Positions 52,172-60,327 are shown, counted from the stretch's first letter. The stretch: 64,000 nt of DNA from Galbitalea sp. SE-J8 (GCF_030345695.1 NZ_JAUASV010000007.1:62001-126000), one strand, 5' to 3'. Program-made: numbers and translations. The notes: generated by a model not told the origin, from the sequence alone.

Positions 52172-52636
52172 ATGACCCAGGAGTGGCGGCGTGTCGCAGC
52201 CGTGCTCGCGGACGAGGTGCGTCGCCACGCGTACGCGGAGCTCGTGCTCGGCGTGCCGACGACGCTCTCGCCCCGGGAGCACCGGCGGGCGCTGGCCGCG
52301 CTCGAGAGCGCGGGCCTCGTCGCCGACGGTGCGGTCGTGCCCGACGCGTTCGCCCGGCTGCTCGCCGAGGACGCGCCCGCCGCGCGGCGCGGCGTCGATC
52401 GCTGGCTGCGGGACGGCCGCATCGAGCAGTACCCGACGCGCGTCGTCGAGCGCGACGAGCTGCTCGCGCACGTGGCCGGGAGGCTGCCGGCGCGCGACCT
52501 CTCGGAGGGCGAGCTGACGACGGCGCTCGGCGTGGTCGCGGACGATCCGGTGACGCTGCGGAGGTACCTCGTCGACGCCGAGTACCTCGTGCGGTCCCCG
52601 GACGGCTCGGTGTACCGCGTGCCCGCGCGCTCGTAG
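52172..52636 (+). CDS. DUF2087 domain-containing protein
   Basis: 154 residues. An N-terminal helical wHTH-like part (about 1-60) is followed by a DUF2087 domain with IEQYPTRVVERDELLAHVAGRL and LSEGELTTALGVVADDPVTLRRYLVDAEYLVR, ending SVYRVPA (core TLRRYLVDAEYLVR). DUF2087 proteins are probable transcription-related proteins of unknown target. ATG 52172 chosen because GGGAG lies 7 bases upstream; GTG 52166 is an alternative. It follows the mutase gene by 40 bp. Confidence 0.8.
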   Translation: MTQEWRRVAAVLADEVRRHAYAELVLGVPTTLSPREHRRALAALESAGLVADGAVVPDAFARLLAEDAPAARRGVDRWLRDGRIEQYPTRVVERDELLAHVAGRLPARDLSEGELTTALGVVADDPVTLRRYLVDAEYLVRSPDGSVYRVPARS

Positions 52637-52689
52637 GGCGCTCGCCCGGCGGGACGCGGTGGCACCGGCGCCGGGAGGCTGCCGGGGCG

Positions 52690-52824
52690 GTGCCGGGGCG
52701 GTCGCCGAGCGGTGCCGAGGCGATGCCGGGGCGGTCCCCGGGCGATGCCGGGGCGATGCCGGGGCGGTCCCCGGGCGATGCCGGGGCGATGCCGGGGCGG
52801 TCCCGGGGCGATGCCGGGGCGATG
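52690..52824. repeat. GATGCCGGGGC tandem repeats ending at IR83 element 18
   Basis: Units of GATGCCGGGGC and GGTCCCCGG alternate for about 135 bp; the last unit becomes GATGCCGAAAAC, running straight into the left arm. Confidence 0.85.
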
Positions 52825-52907
52825 CCGAAAACGAAGGAGTTCCCGGCGTCAGCGGCTCGGAACGGGCGGATGCGGCATCCGTTCGCGCGTTCCTCCTTCG
52901 TTTTCGG
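52825..52907. repeat. IR83 element 18
   Basis: 83 bp with perfect arms; centre contains the palindrome CGGATGCGGCATCCG. Confidence 0.95.
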
Positions 52908-52920
52908 GGCCGCGCGCTTC

Positions 52921-53013
52921 GGGGCCGCCGCGTCGGGGGTCCGCCGCGTCGGGGTTCACCGCGTCGGGGGTCCGCCGCGTCGGGGTTCACCGCGTCCGGG
53001 GGTCCGCCGCGTC
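52921..53013. repeat. CGTCGGGG tandem repeats between IR83 elements 18 and 19
   Basis: About five units of the type GGTCCGCCGCGTCGGGG / GGTTCACCGCGTCGGGG. Begin a few bases after the right arm of element 18. Confidence 0.8.
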
Positions 53014-53027
53014 AGTGCCGCTGCCGC

Positions 53028-53110
53028 CCGAAAACGAAGGAGAACGGCGCACTCGCGGCGCGGAACGGCCGGATCGCGGCCCCGCCCGACCGGAACTCCT
53101 TCGTTTTCGG
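53028..53110. repeat. IR83 element 19
   Basis: 83 bp with perfect arms; followed at once by a second partial arm, GTTCGTTTTCGG, ending at 53124. Centre is 43/53 identical to element 20 (by eye), 3.9 kb away. Confidence 0.95.
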
Positions 53111-53226
53111 GCGTTCGTTTTCGGGAACGCCGCGATCGACCCTCGCCGCTTCGGGGACGCCGCCGCGGGACCGCCTCGGCCCCCGCGAGCTCGGGGCCGG
53201 CCCCACCGCGACCGCACCGACCGCGC

Positions 53227-53425
53227 ACACGCACGCGACCCCGACCGCCCGGCACCCGGCACCCCGCGCCGCACCCGGCACCCGGCACCCCGCGCCGCAC
53301 CCGGCACCCGGCACCCGGCACCCGGCACCGACCGCACCGCGCCCCGCGCCCCGCACCCCGCGCTCCGCGCCCGGCACCCCGCACCACCCCCACCGCGCAC
53401 CCCGCACCCCGCGCTCCGCGCCCCC
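53227..53425. repeat. CCCGGCACC-type low-complexity repeats
   Basis: C-rich units such as GCACCCGGCACCCC over about 200 bp. No gene seen in 52637-53474; the right end holds the padR promoter. Confidence 0.75.
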
Positions 53426-53437
53426 GCGGAACAACCC

Positions 53438-53474
53438 TTGCGTATCAGGTACCTGATCTGGCACAGTACCTGAC
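53438..53474 (+). promoter_or_regulatory. padR promoter and operator
   Basis: -35 TTGCGT (53438-53443), 18-bp spacer, -10 CACAGT (53462-53467), start codon 7 bases later. A perfect 14-bp palindrome ATCAGGTACCTGAT (53444-53457) fills the spacer and a half-site GTACCTGAC overlaps the start. Likely the binding site of the PadR protein it precedes. Confidence 0.7.
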
Positions 53475-53828
53475 ATGACAGATGACCCCGCGCTCAGCTC
53501 CGACGTGCTGCGCGGCCACACCGACACGATCGTGCTCGGGCTGCTGCGCCGCGGCGACGACTACGGCTTCGGCATCTACCGCGCGATCCTCGACGCGACC
53601 GGCGGCGACTACGAGCTCAAGGAGGCGACGCTCTACGCGAGCTTCCGCCGGCTCGTGCGGGACGGCGCCATCGAGGCCTACTGGGGCGACGAGTCCCAGG
53701 GCGGCCGCCGCAAGTACTACCGGATCACGGATGCCGGCCGCGCCGCATACCGCCGCAACAAGGCCGACTGGGACTTCGCCCGCTCGGTCATCGACCGACT
53801 ACTGGATGAGAAGGACACGGTGGACTGA
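53475..53828 (+). CDS. PadR-family transcriptional regulator
   Basis: 117 residues. Winged-helix repressor with DVLRGHTDTIVLGLLRRGDDYGFGI (core VLGLLRRGDDYGF) and EATLYASFRRLVRDG in the recognition helix region, then GGRRKYYRITDAGRAAY. Shape and length are those of the short PadR subgroup that represses linked exporter genes. Its stop overlaps the next ATG by one base, so it is the first gene of a four-gene operon. It probably represses itself through the palindrome in its promoter (53444-53457). Confidence 0.93.
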   Translation: MTDDPALSSDVLRGHTDTIVLGLLRRGDDYGFGIYRAILDATGGDYELKEATLYASFRRLVRDGAIEAYWGDESQGGRRKYYRITDAGRAAYRRNKADWDFARSVIDRLLDEKDTVD

Positions 53829-54724
53829 TGGACCCCGAGACTTATGTGCGCGAACTGTTCGCGCGCTACGAGCCGACGGCCGAGCTCGACGACTTCCGCG
53901 AGGAGGTGCTCGGCAACCTGCGCGCACGCATCGCGCAGCTGACGGATGAGGGCGTCGCGGCCGCCGAGGCCGCCCGCCGCGCGCAGACCGAGCTCGGCGA
54001 CATCGACGAGGTCGCACGCGAGATGAGCCGCGAGCGCGTGCTCGACGTGTACTCGCACCTGTACCTGCGAGAGCGCGTGCGTCCCTCGACCGGGCGGGTG
54101 ACAGCCCTCGTGCTGCTCTCGGTCGTCATCGCGTTGGGCGCCGCCGGGCTGACCTTCGCGGGAGTCGCCCGGGCGACCGGCGCCGGCGCGCATCCGACGA
54201 TCGCGATCGTCTCGGGCCTGGTCGCCGCGATCGCCGTCGGCGGGGTGGTTCTCGTCGGCACGACGACCGAGACGTCCACGCTCTACCCGCTCCCGATCGG
54301 TCGCGGCGCCCTCTACGGCCTGGCCGCGGCGGCACTGGCGGGCGGTGTCGTCGTGGGCGCCGCGTTCGTGCTGACCGACTGGGTCGGAGCGGGTCTGCTC
54401 ACGGGCATCCCCTTGCTTCTGCTCGGCATGAGCGGCCTCATCGTGCTCGGCGTCACCCAGACGAACCGCAAGAAGCCGTGGGTGCTGCGCGAGCAGCAGC
54501 GCCAGGCCGAGCTGCACGTCGACGAGTTCAGCCGCAACCCGCAGGTCGCCGCGCGGTTCGGCGTCTACACCGCCGCGCTCTGGACCGCCGCGATCGTCGC
54601 CGCCGTGGTCGTGCTCATCGCCGCGGGTCCGCTCTGGTGCTGGCTGCCGTTCCCGCTCACGATCGTCGCGATGATGATCCTCATCGGCCGGATGGGCTTC
54701 ACGAAGAAGGAGGACGCCGAGTGA
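53828..54724 (+). CDS. Permease prefix domain (HAAS-type) membrane protein
   Basis: 298 residues. N-terminal helical prefix domain (about 1-75; PETYVRELFARYEPTAELDDFREEVLGN is its start and DEVAREMSRERVLD its end, core VRELFARYEP). It is common beside PadR genes. Six or so membrane helices follow, from 95 to 290. Such proteins accompany PadR-regulated ABC exporters and may sense or modulate them. Overlaps padR by 1 bp and the ATPase gene by 4 bp. Confidence 0.75.
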   Translation: MDPETYVRELFARYEPTAELDDFREEVLGNLRARIAQLTDEGVAAAEAARRAQTELGDIDEVAREMSRERVLDVYSHLYLRERVRPSTGRVTALVLLSVVIALGAAGLTFAGVARATGAGAHPTIAIVSGLVAAIAVGGVVLVGTTTETSTLYPLPIGRGALYGLAAAALAGGVVVGAAFVLTDWVGAGLLTGIPLLLLGMSGLIVLGVTQTNRKKPWVLREQQRQAELHVDEFSRNPQVAARFGVYTAALWTAAIVAAVVVLIAAGPLWCWLPFPLTIVAMMILIGRMGFTKKEDAE

Positions 54725-55719
54725 CCGCCGCGATCGAGGCCGAGGGCCTCGTCAAGTCCTACCCCGCCGGCCGCGGCGCGCCGCGCCTGCGCGCGCTCGA
54801 CGGACTCGGCTTCGAGGCGGCATCCGGCGGCGTGTTCGCGATGCTCGGCCCCAACGGCGCCGGCAAGTCCACGACGACGCGCATCCTCACCACGCTGTCG
54901 CGAGCGGATGCCGGAACCGCCCGCGTCGGCGGCTTCGACGTCGCCCGTGAGGCCGGTCGCGTGCGCGAGCTCGTCGGCTGCGTCAGCCAGGGCACCGGCG
55001 TCGACCCCGTGCTCACGGCGACGGAGAACCTCGTGATGGCCGCGCGGCTGCGCGGCTACTCGGGCGTCGACGCCCGCCGGCGCGCGGCCGCGCTGCTCGG
55101 CGAGTTCGACCTCGCGGATGCCGCGGCTCGCCGCGCGGGCACGTTCAGCGGCGGCATGAAGCGCCGCCTCGACGTCGCGGTGGCGCTCGTGCACGGCCCC
55201 GGCATCCTGTTCCTCGACGAGCCGACGACCGGACTCGATCCGGAGTCGCGCACCGCGATGTGGGCCGAGATCCGCCGCCTCGCGGCGGAGCGCACGATGA
55301 CCGTCGTGCTCACGACGCACTACCTCGAGGAGGCCGACCGTCTCGCCGACGACGTCATGATCGTCGACGCCGGGCGTCGGGTCGTGCAGGGCTCCCCCGA
55401 GCGCCTCAAGGCGACGCTCGCGGGTGACAGCCTGAGCGTCGAGCTGCTCGAGCCGCGAGCGGATGCCGTGCGTGCCGCGATCGCGCGCGTGCCGGGACTC
55501 GAGGCGGTCGCCGTCGAGTCCCGCGGCACCACCGGGCGGCTGACCGCCCGCGCCGCCGACGCCCCGGCCGTCGTCGGGGCGACGATCGCCGCGCTCGAGG
55601 CCGCCGGCATCCCGTTCGGCTCGGTGAGCGCGGCCCGCCCGAGCCTCGACGACGTCTACCTGCACTACGTCGGACGGTCGCTGACCGCCGACTCGACCGA
55701 GGAAGGAGCCGCGGCATGA
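54721..55719 (+). CDS. ABC exporter ATPase, DrrA/daunorubicin-resistance type
   Basis: 332 residues. Walker A GPNGAGKST (about 43-51), Q-loop CVSQGTGVDPVLTATEN, signature FSGGMKRRLDVA, Walker B ILFLDEPTTGLDP and switch His in TTHYLEEADRL. The C-terminal extension (about 235-332) ends with SVSAARPSLDDVYLHYVGR, the DrrA-type regulatory motif. Drives export by the permease overlapping its stop (55716). Substrate is unknown; daunorubicin-like drugs or lipids are typical of the family. Confidence 0.93.
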   Translation: MTAAIEAEGLVKSYPAGRGAPRLRALDGLGFEAASGGVFAMLGPNGAGKSTTTRILTTLSRADAGTARVGGFDVAREAGRVRELVGCVSQGTGVDPVLTATENLVMAARLRGYSGVDARRRAAALLGEFDLADAAARRAGTFSGGMKRRLDVAVALVHGPGILFLDEPTTGLDPESRTAMWAEIRRLAAERTMTVVLTTHYLEEADRLADDVMIVDAGRRVVQGSPERLKATLAGDSLSVELLEPRADAVRAAIARVPGLEAVAVESRGTTGRLTARAADAPAVVGATIAALEAAGIPFGSVSAARPSLDDVYLHYVGRSLTADSTEEGAAA

Positions 55720-56504
55720 GCGTCGCGACCGTCCACCGCGCGAGCTGGCTCGCGCAGACCGCCCAGGTGTTCGCGCGCTGGGCGCGGGGCACCATCCGTC
55801 AGCCCTGGGGGCTCGGGATGGGCCTCATCCAGCCGCTCGTCTGGATCCTGCTCTTCGGGCAGGTGTTCCGCTCGATCGGGGACGCGATCCCGGGCGGCTA
55901 TCTCGCGTTCCTGGTGCCCGGCGTGCTCATGATGACGGTGCTGTACACCGGTGCGTGGGCGGGCACGGGCTTCATCGACGACATCGCCTCGGGCGTGCTC
56001 GACCAGCAGCTCACGAGCCCGATCCGGCGCAGCGCACTCGTCGTCGGCCAGCTGCTGCAGCAGCTCGCGCTCATGCTCGTGCAGGGGGTCATCGTGCTCG
56101 CGATCGGCCTCGCGGGCGGAGCGCGCTTCGACGGCGGACCGCTCGGCGTGCTCGCCGCCCTCGGCGCGAGCCTGCTGCTCGCGACTCTGTTCTGCTGCTT
56201 CTCGACCGCGATAGCGCTCCTGACGCGCAACCAGATCGCGCTCATCTCGATCTCGCAGCTCATCGTGCTGCCGGCGACGTTCCTGTCGACGGCGATGATG
56301 CCGACGGCGCTCCAGCCCGACTGGGTCGCGGCGGTCGCGGCGTGGAACCCGCTGAGCTGGGCGGTCGACCTCGGACGCGCGGCGCTCGCGGGCGATCCCG
56401 CCCCGGACGGATGGGGTGCGCAGCTGGCCGGCCTCGCGATCGCGGATGCCGTGCTCCTCCTGCTCGCGGAGCGGGCGCTGGCGGCGTACAACCGCTCGCG
56501 CTGA
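55716..56504 (+). CDS. ABC-2 type exporter permease, DrrB-like
   Basis: 262 residues with six membrane helices. An N-terminal amphipathic part (RWARGTIRQPWGLGMGLIQPLVW) precedes the first helix, LDQQLTSPIRRSALVVGQLL is the cytoplasmic coupling helix region and VAAWNPLSWAVDLGRAAL lies before the last helix. Matches the ATPase at 54721, with which it overlaps by 4 bp. Last gene of the PadR operon. Confidence 0.92.
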   Translation: MSVATVHRASWLAQTAQVFARWARGTIRQPWGLGMGLIQPLVWILLFGQVFRSIGDAIPGGYLAFLVPGVLMMTVLYTGAWAGTGFIDDIASGVLDQQLTSPIRRSALVVGQLLQQLALMLVQGVIVLAIGLAGGARFDGGPLGVLAALGASLLLATLFCCFSTAIALLTRNQIALISISQLIVLPATFLSTAMMPTALQPDWVAAVAAWNPLSWAVDLGRAALAGDPAPDGWGAQLAGLAIADAVLLLLAERALAAYNRSR

Positions 56505-56543
56505 CGCCGGGCGGCGGGCCGCCGGACGCGCGAGACTACGGGG

Positions 56544-56838
56544 ATGACTCGCGTCCTGGCTCTCGCGGCTGCCTCCCTCACCGCCTCGATCGCGCGGGTC
56601 ATCCTGCTCGGCGTCACGACGGACGGCGGTCTGGGCGACGGCGGCCGCGTGGACCCGGCTGCCGCTCGTGCCGAGGGTGCGGGCCGCGGCATCCGTCGGC
56701 ATCGGGCTCGGGGTCACCGCCGCCGGGCCCGCGCTGTACGGCGGCATCGCCGTCGGCCTGGGCGCGCTCACGCTCGCGATCGCGCTCGCGGCGTCCACGC
56801 CCCGGCCCGCGCGCGGAGGCCTCGCGACCGTCCGCTGA
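56544..56838 (+). pseudogene. Candidate frameshifted small membrane protein
   Basis: From ATG 56544, MTRVLALAAASLTASIARVI is a plausible membrane helix. The frame then turns into Arg-rich sequence. In the +1 frame, from about 56631, the reading AAWTRLPLVPRVRAAAS then VGIGLGVTAAGPALYGGIAV and GALTLAIALAAS continues as two good hydrophobic helices up to a TGA at 56836-56838. One frameshift near 56620-56640 would join them into a protein of about 97 residues. It could be a real frameshift, a sequencing error or chance. Confidence 0.35.
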
Positions 56839-56913
56839 CCCGGACGCCCGCGCCCCCGCCCGGGTTGCCCCCGCCCGCGCCGTTCGCCGCCGCCGTTCGC
56901 CGGAACCACGTGC

Positions 56914-56996
56914 CCGAAAACGAAGGAGTACGGCGCACTCGGGCCGCGAAACGGCCGGATCGCGGTCCTACCCGGCCGGTTCTCCTTCGTTTTCGG
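56914..56996. repeat. IR83 element 20
   Basis: 83 bp with perfect arms; centre related to element 19 (both contain ACGGCGCACTCG and AACGGCCGGATCGCGG). Confidence 0.95.
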
Positions 56997-57088
56997 AACT
57001 GCGCTTCGGGACCGCCGCGATCGGCCCCGGTGTCCCGCGACCATCTCCCTCCGAGCGCTGGCCCGTCCCGAAAGCGCTGGCCCCGCTC

Positions 57089-57171
57089 CCGAAAACGAAG
57101 GAGACCCGGGCGCGCACACCGCGCAGAGGCCGATCGGACGGCTGAACAGCCCCGATCTCCTTCGTTTTCGG
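57089..57171. repeat. IR83 element 21
   Basis: 83 bp with perfect arms, 175 bp after element 20. No gene is seen between 56839 and 57272. Confidence 0.95.
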
Positions 57172-57272
57172 GCGACGGTCACCACGCCACCACCACCGGA
57201 ACCACCCGGGCGCCGGATGCCGGAGCACGCCAGGGGCGCAGGGCACCCGGAGCGCCCGGGCACCGGGGCGGC

Positions 57273-57545
57273 TCAGCCCAGAGCGCGCTGCAGCTTCTCG
57301 GTGAGCTCGGCCGTGTCGAAGTAGTTGTCGATCACGACGACGTCGGCGAACGTGCGGCCGATCGCCTCGACGAACTCGCTCGAGGTGAGGATCACCTGCG
57401 CCGTTCCGGCCACCTCGGGCAGCGACTCGAGGTCGGCGGCGACGACTTCGGCGTCGATCTCGAGCTTGCGCAGCACTCGCTCGGCGTTGACCTTGAGGAT
57501 GCCGGAGCTGCCGAGCCCGGTCCCACAGATGGTGACGATCCTCAC
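57273..57545 (-). CDS. PTS sugar transporter subunit IIB (ascorbate/lactose type)
   Basis: 90 residues. Phosphocysteine loop ICGTGLGSSG with C7, the site that takes phosphate from IIA and passes it to the sugar. The rest is the small alpha/beta fold with VVVIDNYFDTAELTEKL at the end, like UlaB. Overlaps the IIA gene by 4 bp. No IIC (membrane) gene follows: the next 430 bp hold IR83 elements and then a convergent operon. So the phosphoryl chain is incomplete in this window. Confidence 0.9.
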   Translation of the reverse strand: MRIVTICGTGLGSSGILKVNAERVLRKLEIDAEVVAADLESLPEVAGTAQVILTSSEFVEAIGRTFADVVVIDNYFDTAELTEKLQRALG

Positions 57546-57994
57546 GCGCGGCCTCCCATGATGGTGAGCACCTCGTCGGTGCTCGTGGCGGCCGCGAGAT
57601 CCGCGATCGCCGTCGAGTCGTTGAACACGTTCGCGAGCGCCGCGACCGCCTGCAGGTGCCGGAGCGGGTCGGCGATCGCGAGGCCCAGCACGACGCTCAC
57701 CGGGTCATTGTGCGGATGCCCGAACGCCACCGCGGGATCGAGCGTCACGATCGCGAGGCCGTCCGCGAGCACGTCGGGTCCCGGTCGCGCGTGCGCGAGC
57801 GCGAGCCGCGGGGCGATGACGACGTACGGGCCGTGCTCCTCGATCATCCGCACCATGGCATCCGTGTACGCGGGCAGCGTCGCGCCGACGGCGACCAGGG
57901 CCGCGCCAGCGAGCTGCACGGCGGCGCGCCAGTCGACGGCGGTCGCCCCGAGCACGATGCCCGCGGGCGAGAGCGGAGGCAGGTTCGCGGTCAT
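57542..57994 (-). CDS. PTS sugar transporter subunit IIA (ascorbate/mannitol type)
   Basis: 150 residues. The phosphohistidine is H68 in VIAPRLALAHARP, in the usual PxxALPHARP-like context. DPVSVVLGLAIADP and AALANVFND are typical of UlaC-like IIA proteins. Accepts phosphate from HPr and passes it to IIB. Start ATGA-overlaps the stop of add upstream, so all three genes form one coupled operon. Pairing of PTS IIA/IIB genes with add occurs in other Microbacteriaceae, from memory. Confidence 0.9.
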   Translation of the reverse strand: MTANLPPLSPAGIVLGATAVDWRAAVQLAGAALVAVGATLPAYTDAMVRMIEEHGPYVVIAPRLALAHARPGPDVLADGLAIVTLDPAVAFGHPHNDPVSVVLGLAIADPLRHLQAVAALANVFNDSTAIADLAAATSTDEVLTIMGGRA

Positions 57995-59103
57995 GCCGGC
58001 CGGAACCCCCGCAGGATGGTCTCCGCGAGCTCCTCGCGCTCCTCGATCGGCAGGAACGTCGCAGCCGCCGCGTTGAGCTGGAACACCTCGACGTCGTCGA
58101 GCCCGTAGCCGAACGTGCGCGCGAGCTCGTGCAGCTCGCGGGTGATCGAGGTCGCGCTCATGAGTCGGTTGTCGGGGTTCACCGTGACGGCGAACCCGAG
58201 CTGGTAGAGCGAGTCGAACGGGTGGTCCGCGAGGTCGGTGCCCCAGGCATCCGTCTGCAGGTTCGACTGCGGGGCGATCTCGAGCGCGATCTCGCGGTCC
58301 TTGACCCACTGCGCGAGCGGCCCGAGCGTCACGAGGGTCACCTCGTCGTCGCGGCCCTCGATGGTCACGTCGGCCATGATCCGCACGCCGTGGCCGAGGC
58401 GCAGCGCGCGGCCGTCGAGCAGCGCGCCGCGGATGGACTCGACGCCGTCCGCCTCGCCGGCGTGCACGGTCGTGGGGAAGAACGCGGCGGCCAGGTAGTC
58501 GAACGCGGCGCGGTGCCGCGCGGCCGGGAAGCCCGCCTCCGGGCCCGCGATGTCGAAGCCGACGACGCCGCGCTCACGGTGCCGCACGGCGAGCTCGGCG
58601 ATCTCGAGGGCGCGGTCGTTCTGCCGCATCGCGCACAGCAGCTGCCCGGTACGGATGCGGTGGCCGGCGGATGCTGCGGCGTCCACGCCGGCGTCGAGTC
58701 CCGCCTGCACGGCTGCGACCGCGTCGTCGAGGCCGAGTCCCCCCGCGAGGTGCTGCTCGGGCGCCCAACGGATCTCGGCGTAGACGACCCCGTCCGCGAC
58801 GAGATCGGCGACGAAGTCGCGCGCGACCCGCTCGATGCCCTCCCGGGTCTGCATGACGGCGAGGGTGTGCGTGAACGTCTCGAGGTAGCGCTCGAGCGAG
58901 CCCGAGTCGGCCGCCGCGCGGAACCAGTCGGCGAGCGCCGCCGGGTCGTCGGACGGGAGCGCGTGGCCGACGGCATCCGCGAGCTCGATGAGGGTCGCCG
59001 GGTTCACGCCGCCGTCGAGGTGGTCGTGCAGCGAGACCTTCGGCAGCGTCGCGATCGCGGGGCCGCCCGTGGGGAGCACGAGCGCGCGCAGATCGTCGGT
59101 CAC
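57991..59103 (-). CDS. add: Adenosine deaminase
   Basis: 370-residue TIM-barrel zinc enzyme deaminating adenosine and deoxyadenosine to inosine. Zinc ligands in SLHDHLDGG near residues 26-28; YAEIRWAPEQH; the catalytic region TVHAGEADGVESI; the late zinc/acid site ALEIAPQSNLQT and VNPDNRLMSATSITREL. The last reads NPDNR where many ADAs have NTDDP. The GTG start is leaderless, 6 bases after TAGATT. Confidence 0.94.
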   Translation of the reverse strand: MTDDLRALVLPTGGPAIATLPKVSLHDHLDGGVNPATLIELADAVGHALPSDDPAALADWFRAAADSGSLERYLETFTHTLAVMQTREGIERVARDFVADLVADGVVYAEIRWAPEQHLAGGLGLDDAVAAVQAGLDAGVDAAASAGHRIRTGQLLCAMRQNDRALEIAELAVRHRERGVVGFDIAGPEAGFPAARHRAAFDYLAAAFFPTTVHAGEADGVESIRGALLDGRALRLGHGVRIMADVTIEGRDDEVTLVTLGPLAQWVKDREIALEIAPQSNLQTDAWGTDLADHPFDSLYQLGFAVTVNPDNRLMSATSITRELHELARTFGYGLDDVEVFQLNAAAATFLPIEEREELAETILRGFRPA

Positions 59104-59109
59104 CCCTCG

Positions 59110-59115
59110 AATCTA
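59110..59115 (-). promoter_or_regulatory. -10 box for leaderless add operon
   Basis: TAGATT on the minus strand, 6 bases before the GTG at 59103. Confidence 0.6.
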
Positions 59116-59171
59116 GCGCGACCGCCCCGGGAGCCGCGTGACGGCGGCGCGGCCGGCGCCGGGCCGCTGGC

Positions 59172-59177
59172 TACCCT
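59172..59177 (+). promoter_or_regulatory. -10 box for leaderless nucleoside hydrolase gene
   Basis: TACCCT, 6 bases before the GTG at 59184. Confidence 0.55.
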
Positions 59178-59183
59178 CGAGGG

Positions 59184-60116
59184 GTGCGGAGCATCATCCT
59201 CGACTGCGATCCGGGCCACGACGACGCCGTGGCGATGCTCCTCGCCTGGGGCTCGCCCGTCATCGACCTCGTCGCCGTGACGACGGTCTTCGGCAACCAG
59301 ACCCTCGACCGCGTGACCCGCAACGCGCTCGGCGTCGCGGCGGTCGCGGGCATCCACGGCATCCCGTTCGCCGCCGGTGCGGACCGGCCCCTCGTGCGTG
59401 AGCTCGCGACGGCCGGGGACTTCCACGGAGAGTCCGGACTCGACGGGCCGGAGCTGCCCGCCGCATCCGTCGCGCTCGATCCGCGGCACGCCGCGCAGCT
59501 CATCATCGATCTCGTCATGGCCGCACCGACCGGCACCATCACGCTCGTGCCGACCGCGGCGCTCACCAACATCGCGCTCGCCGCGCGCCTGGAGCCGCGG
59601 ATCGTGCCGCGCGTGCGGGAGGTCGTGCTCATGGGCGGCGGGTACGGCGGCGGCAACTGGACGGCGGCCGCGGAGTTCAACATCCTCGCCGATCCGGAGG
59701 CGGCGCACATCGTGTTCGGAGCCGGCTGGCCCGTGACGATGGCCGGGCTCGACGTGACGCACCGGGCGCTCGCGACGCCCGACGTGGTCGCCGACATCGT
59801 GGCGCTCGGCACGCCCGTCGCGCGGTTCGTCGACGAGCTCATGGGGTTCTTCCGCGAGTCGTACCGGTCGCACCAGGGCTTCGAGCATCCGCCCGTGCAC
59901 GACGCGGTGGCCGTCGCGTACGTCGCGGATCCCGCGGTGCTCACCGTGCGGCGCGCGCCGGTGTCGATCGAGCTCACCGGCACGCACACGCTCGGGATGA
60001 CGCTCGCCGACCTGCGCGGACCCGCGCCCGACGGCACGACGACGTCGATCGCGACGGGCATCGACGTGCCCCGGTTCTGGGCCCTCGTCACGGACGCGAT
60101 CGCCCGCATCCGCTGA
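59184..60116 (+). CDS. Inosine-uridine preferring nucleoside hydrolase
   Basis: 310 residues. Hydrolyses ribonucleosides to base and ribose. The N-terminal calcium site DCDPGHDDAVAML is intact (Asp cluster at residues 7-14), LVPTAALTNIALA follows, then VVLMGGGYGGGNWTAAAEFNILADPEAA (core AEFNILADPEAA) and the catalytic His in HPPVHDAVAVAY. Divergent from the add operon; both consume nucleosides delivered by the ABC permeases at 62408 and beyond. GTG start, leaderless. Confidence 0.94.
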   Translation: MRSIILDCDPGHDDAVAMLLAWGSPVIDLVAVTTVFGNQTLDRVTRNALGVAAVAGIHGIPFAAGADRPLVRELATAGDFHGESGLDGPELPAASVALDPRHAAQLIIDLVMAAPTGTITLVPTAALTNIALAARLEPRIVPRVREVVLMGGGYGGGNWTAAAEFNILADPEAAHIVFGAGWPVTMAGLDVTHRALATPDVVADIVALGTPVARFVDELMGFFRESYRSHQGFEHPPVHDAVAVAYVADPAVLTVRRAPVSIELTGTHTLGMTLADLRGPAPDGTTTSIATGIDVPRFWALVTDAIARIR

Positions 60117-60164
60117 GCGCCCCGGCGCCGCGGGCGCGCCGGGGCCTCCGGGCGCAGGCCGGGC

Positions 60165-60225
60165 GCCGGGCGCCGGGAGTCGGGGCCGGGCGCCGGGCGC
60201 CGGGGTCGGGGGTCGGGGCCGGCGG
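60165..60225. repeat. CCGGGCG tandem repeats before IR83 element 22
   Basis: Units of GCCGGGCGCCGGG with slight variation, in the gap between convergent genes, ending about 20 bp before element 22. Confidence 0.8.
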
Positions 60226-60244
60226 GCGAGCCCGATGCGCCACC

Positions 60245-60327
60245 CCCAAAACGAAGGAGTTCACGAACGGATGCGGCCAAAACCGCCCCGCCAGGAGCGA
60301 TTCCGCCCCGAACTCCTTCGTTTTCGG
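60245..60327. repeat. IR83 element 22 (CCC left-arm variant)
   Basis: 83 bp; left arm CCCAAAACGAAGGAG, right arm canonical. Preceded by CGCCACCC, shared with element 23. Confidence 0.95.

Noticed and set aside
60245-60320. Small genes inside IR83 centres starting at ATG after AAGGAG
   Set aside because: Frames differ between copies, are short or run into arms, and show no conserved protein.
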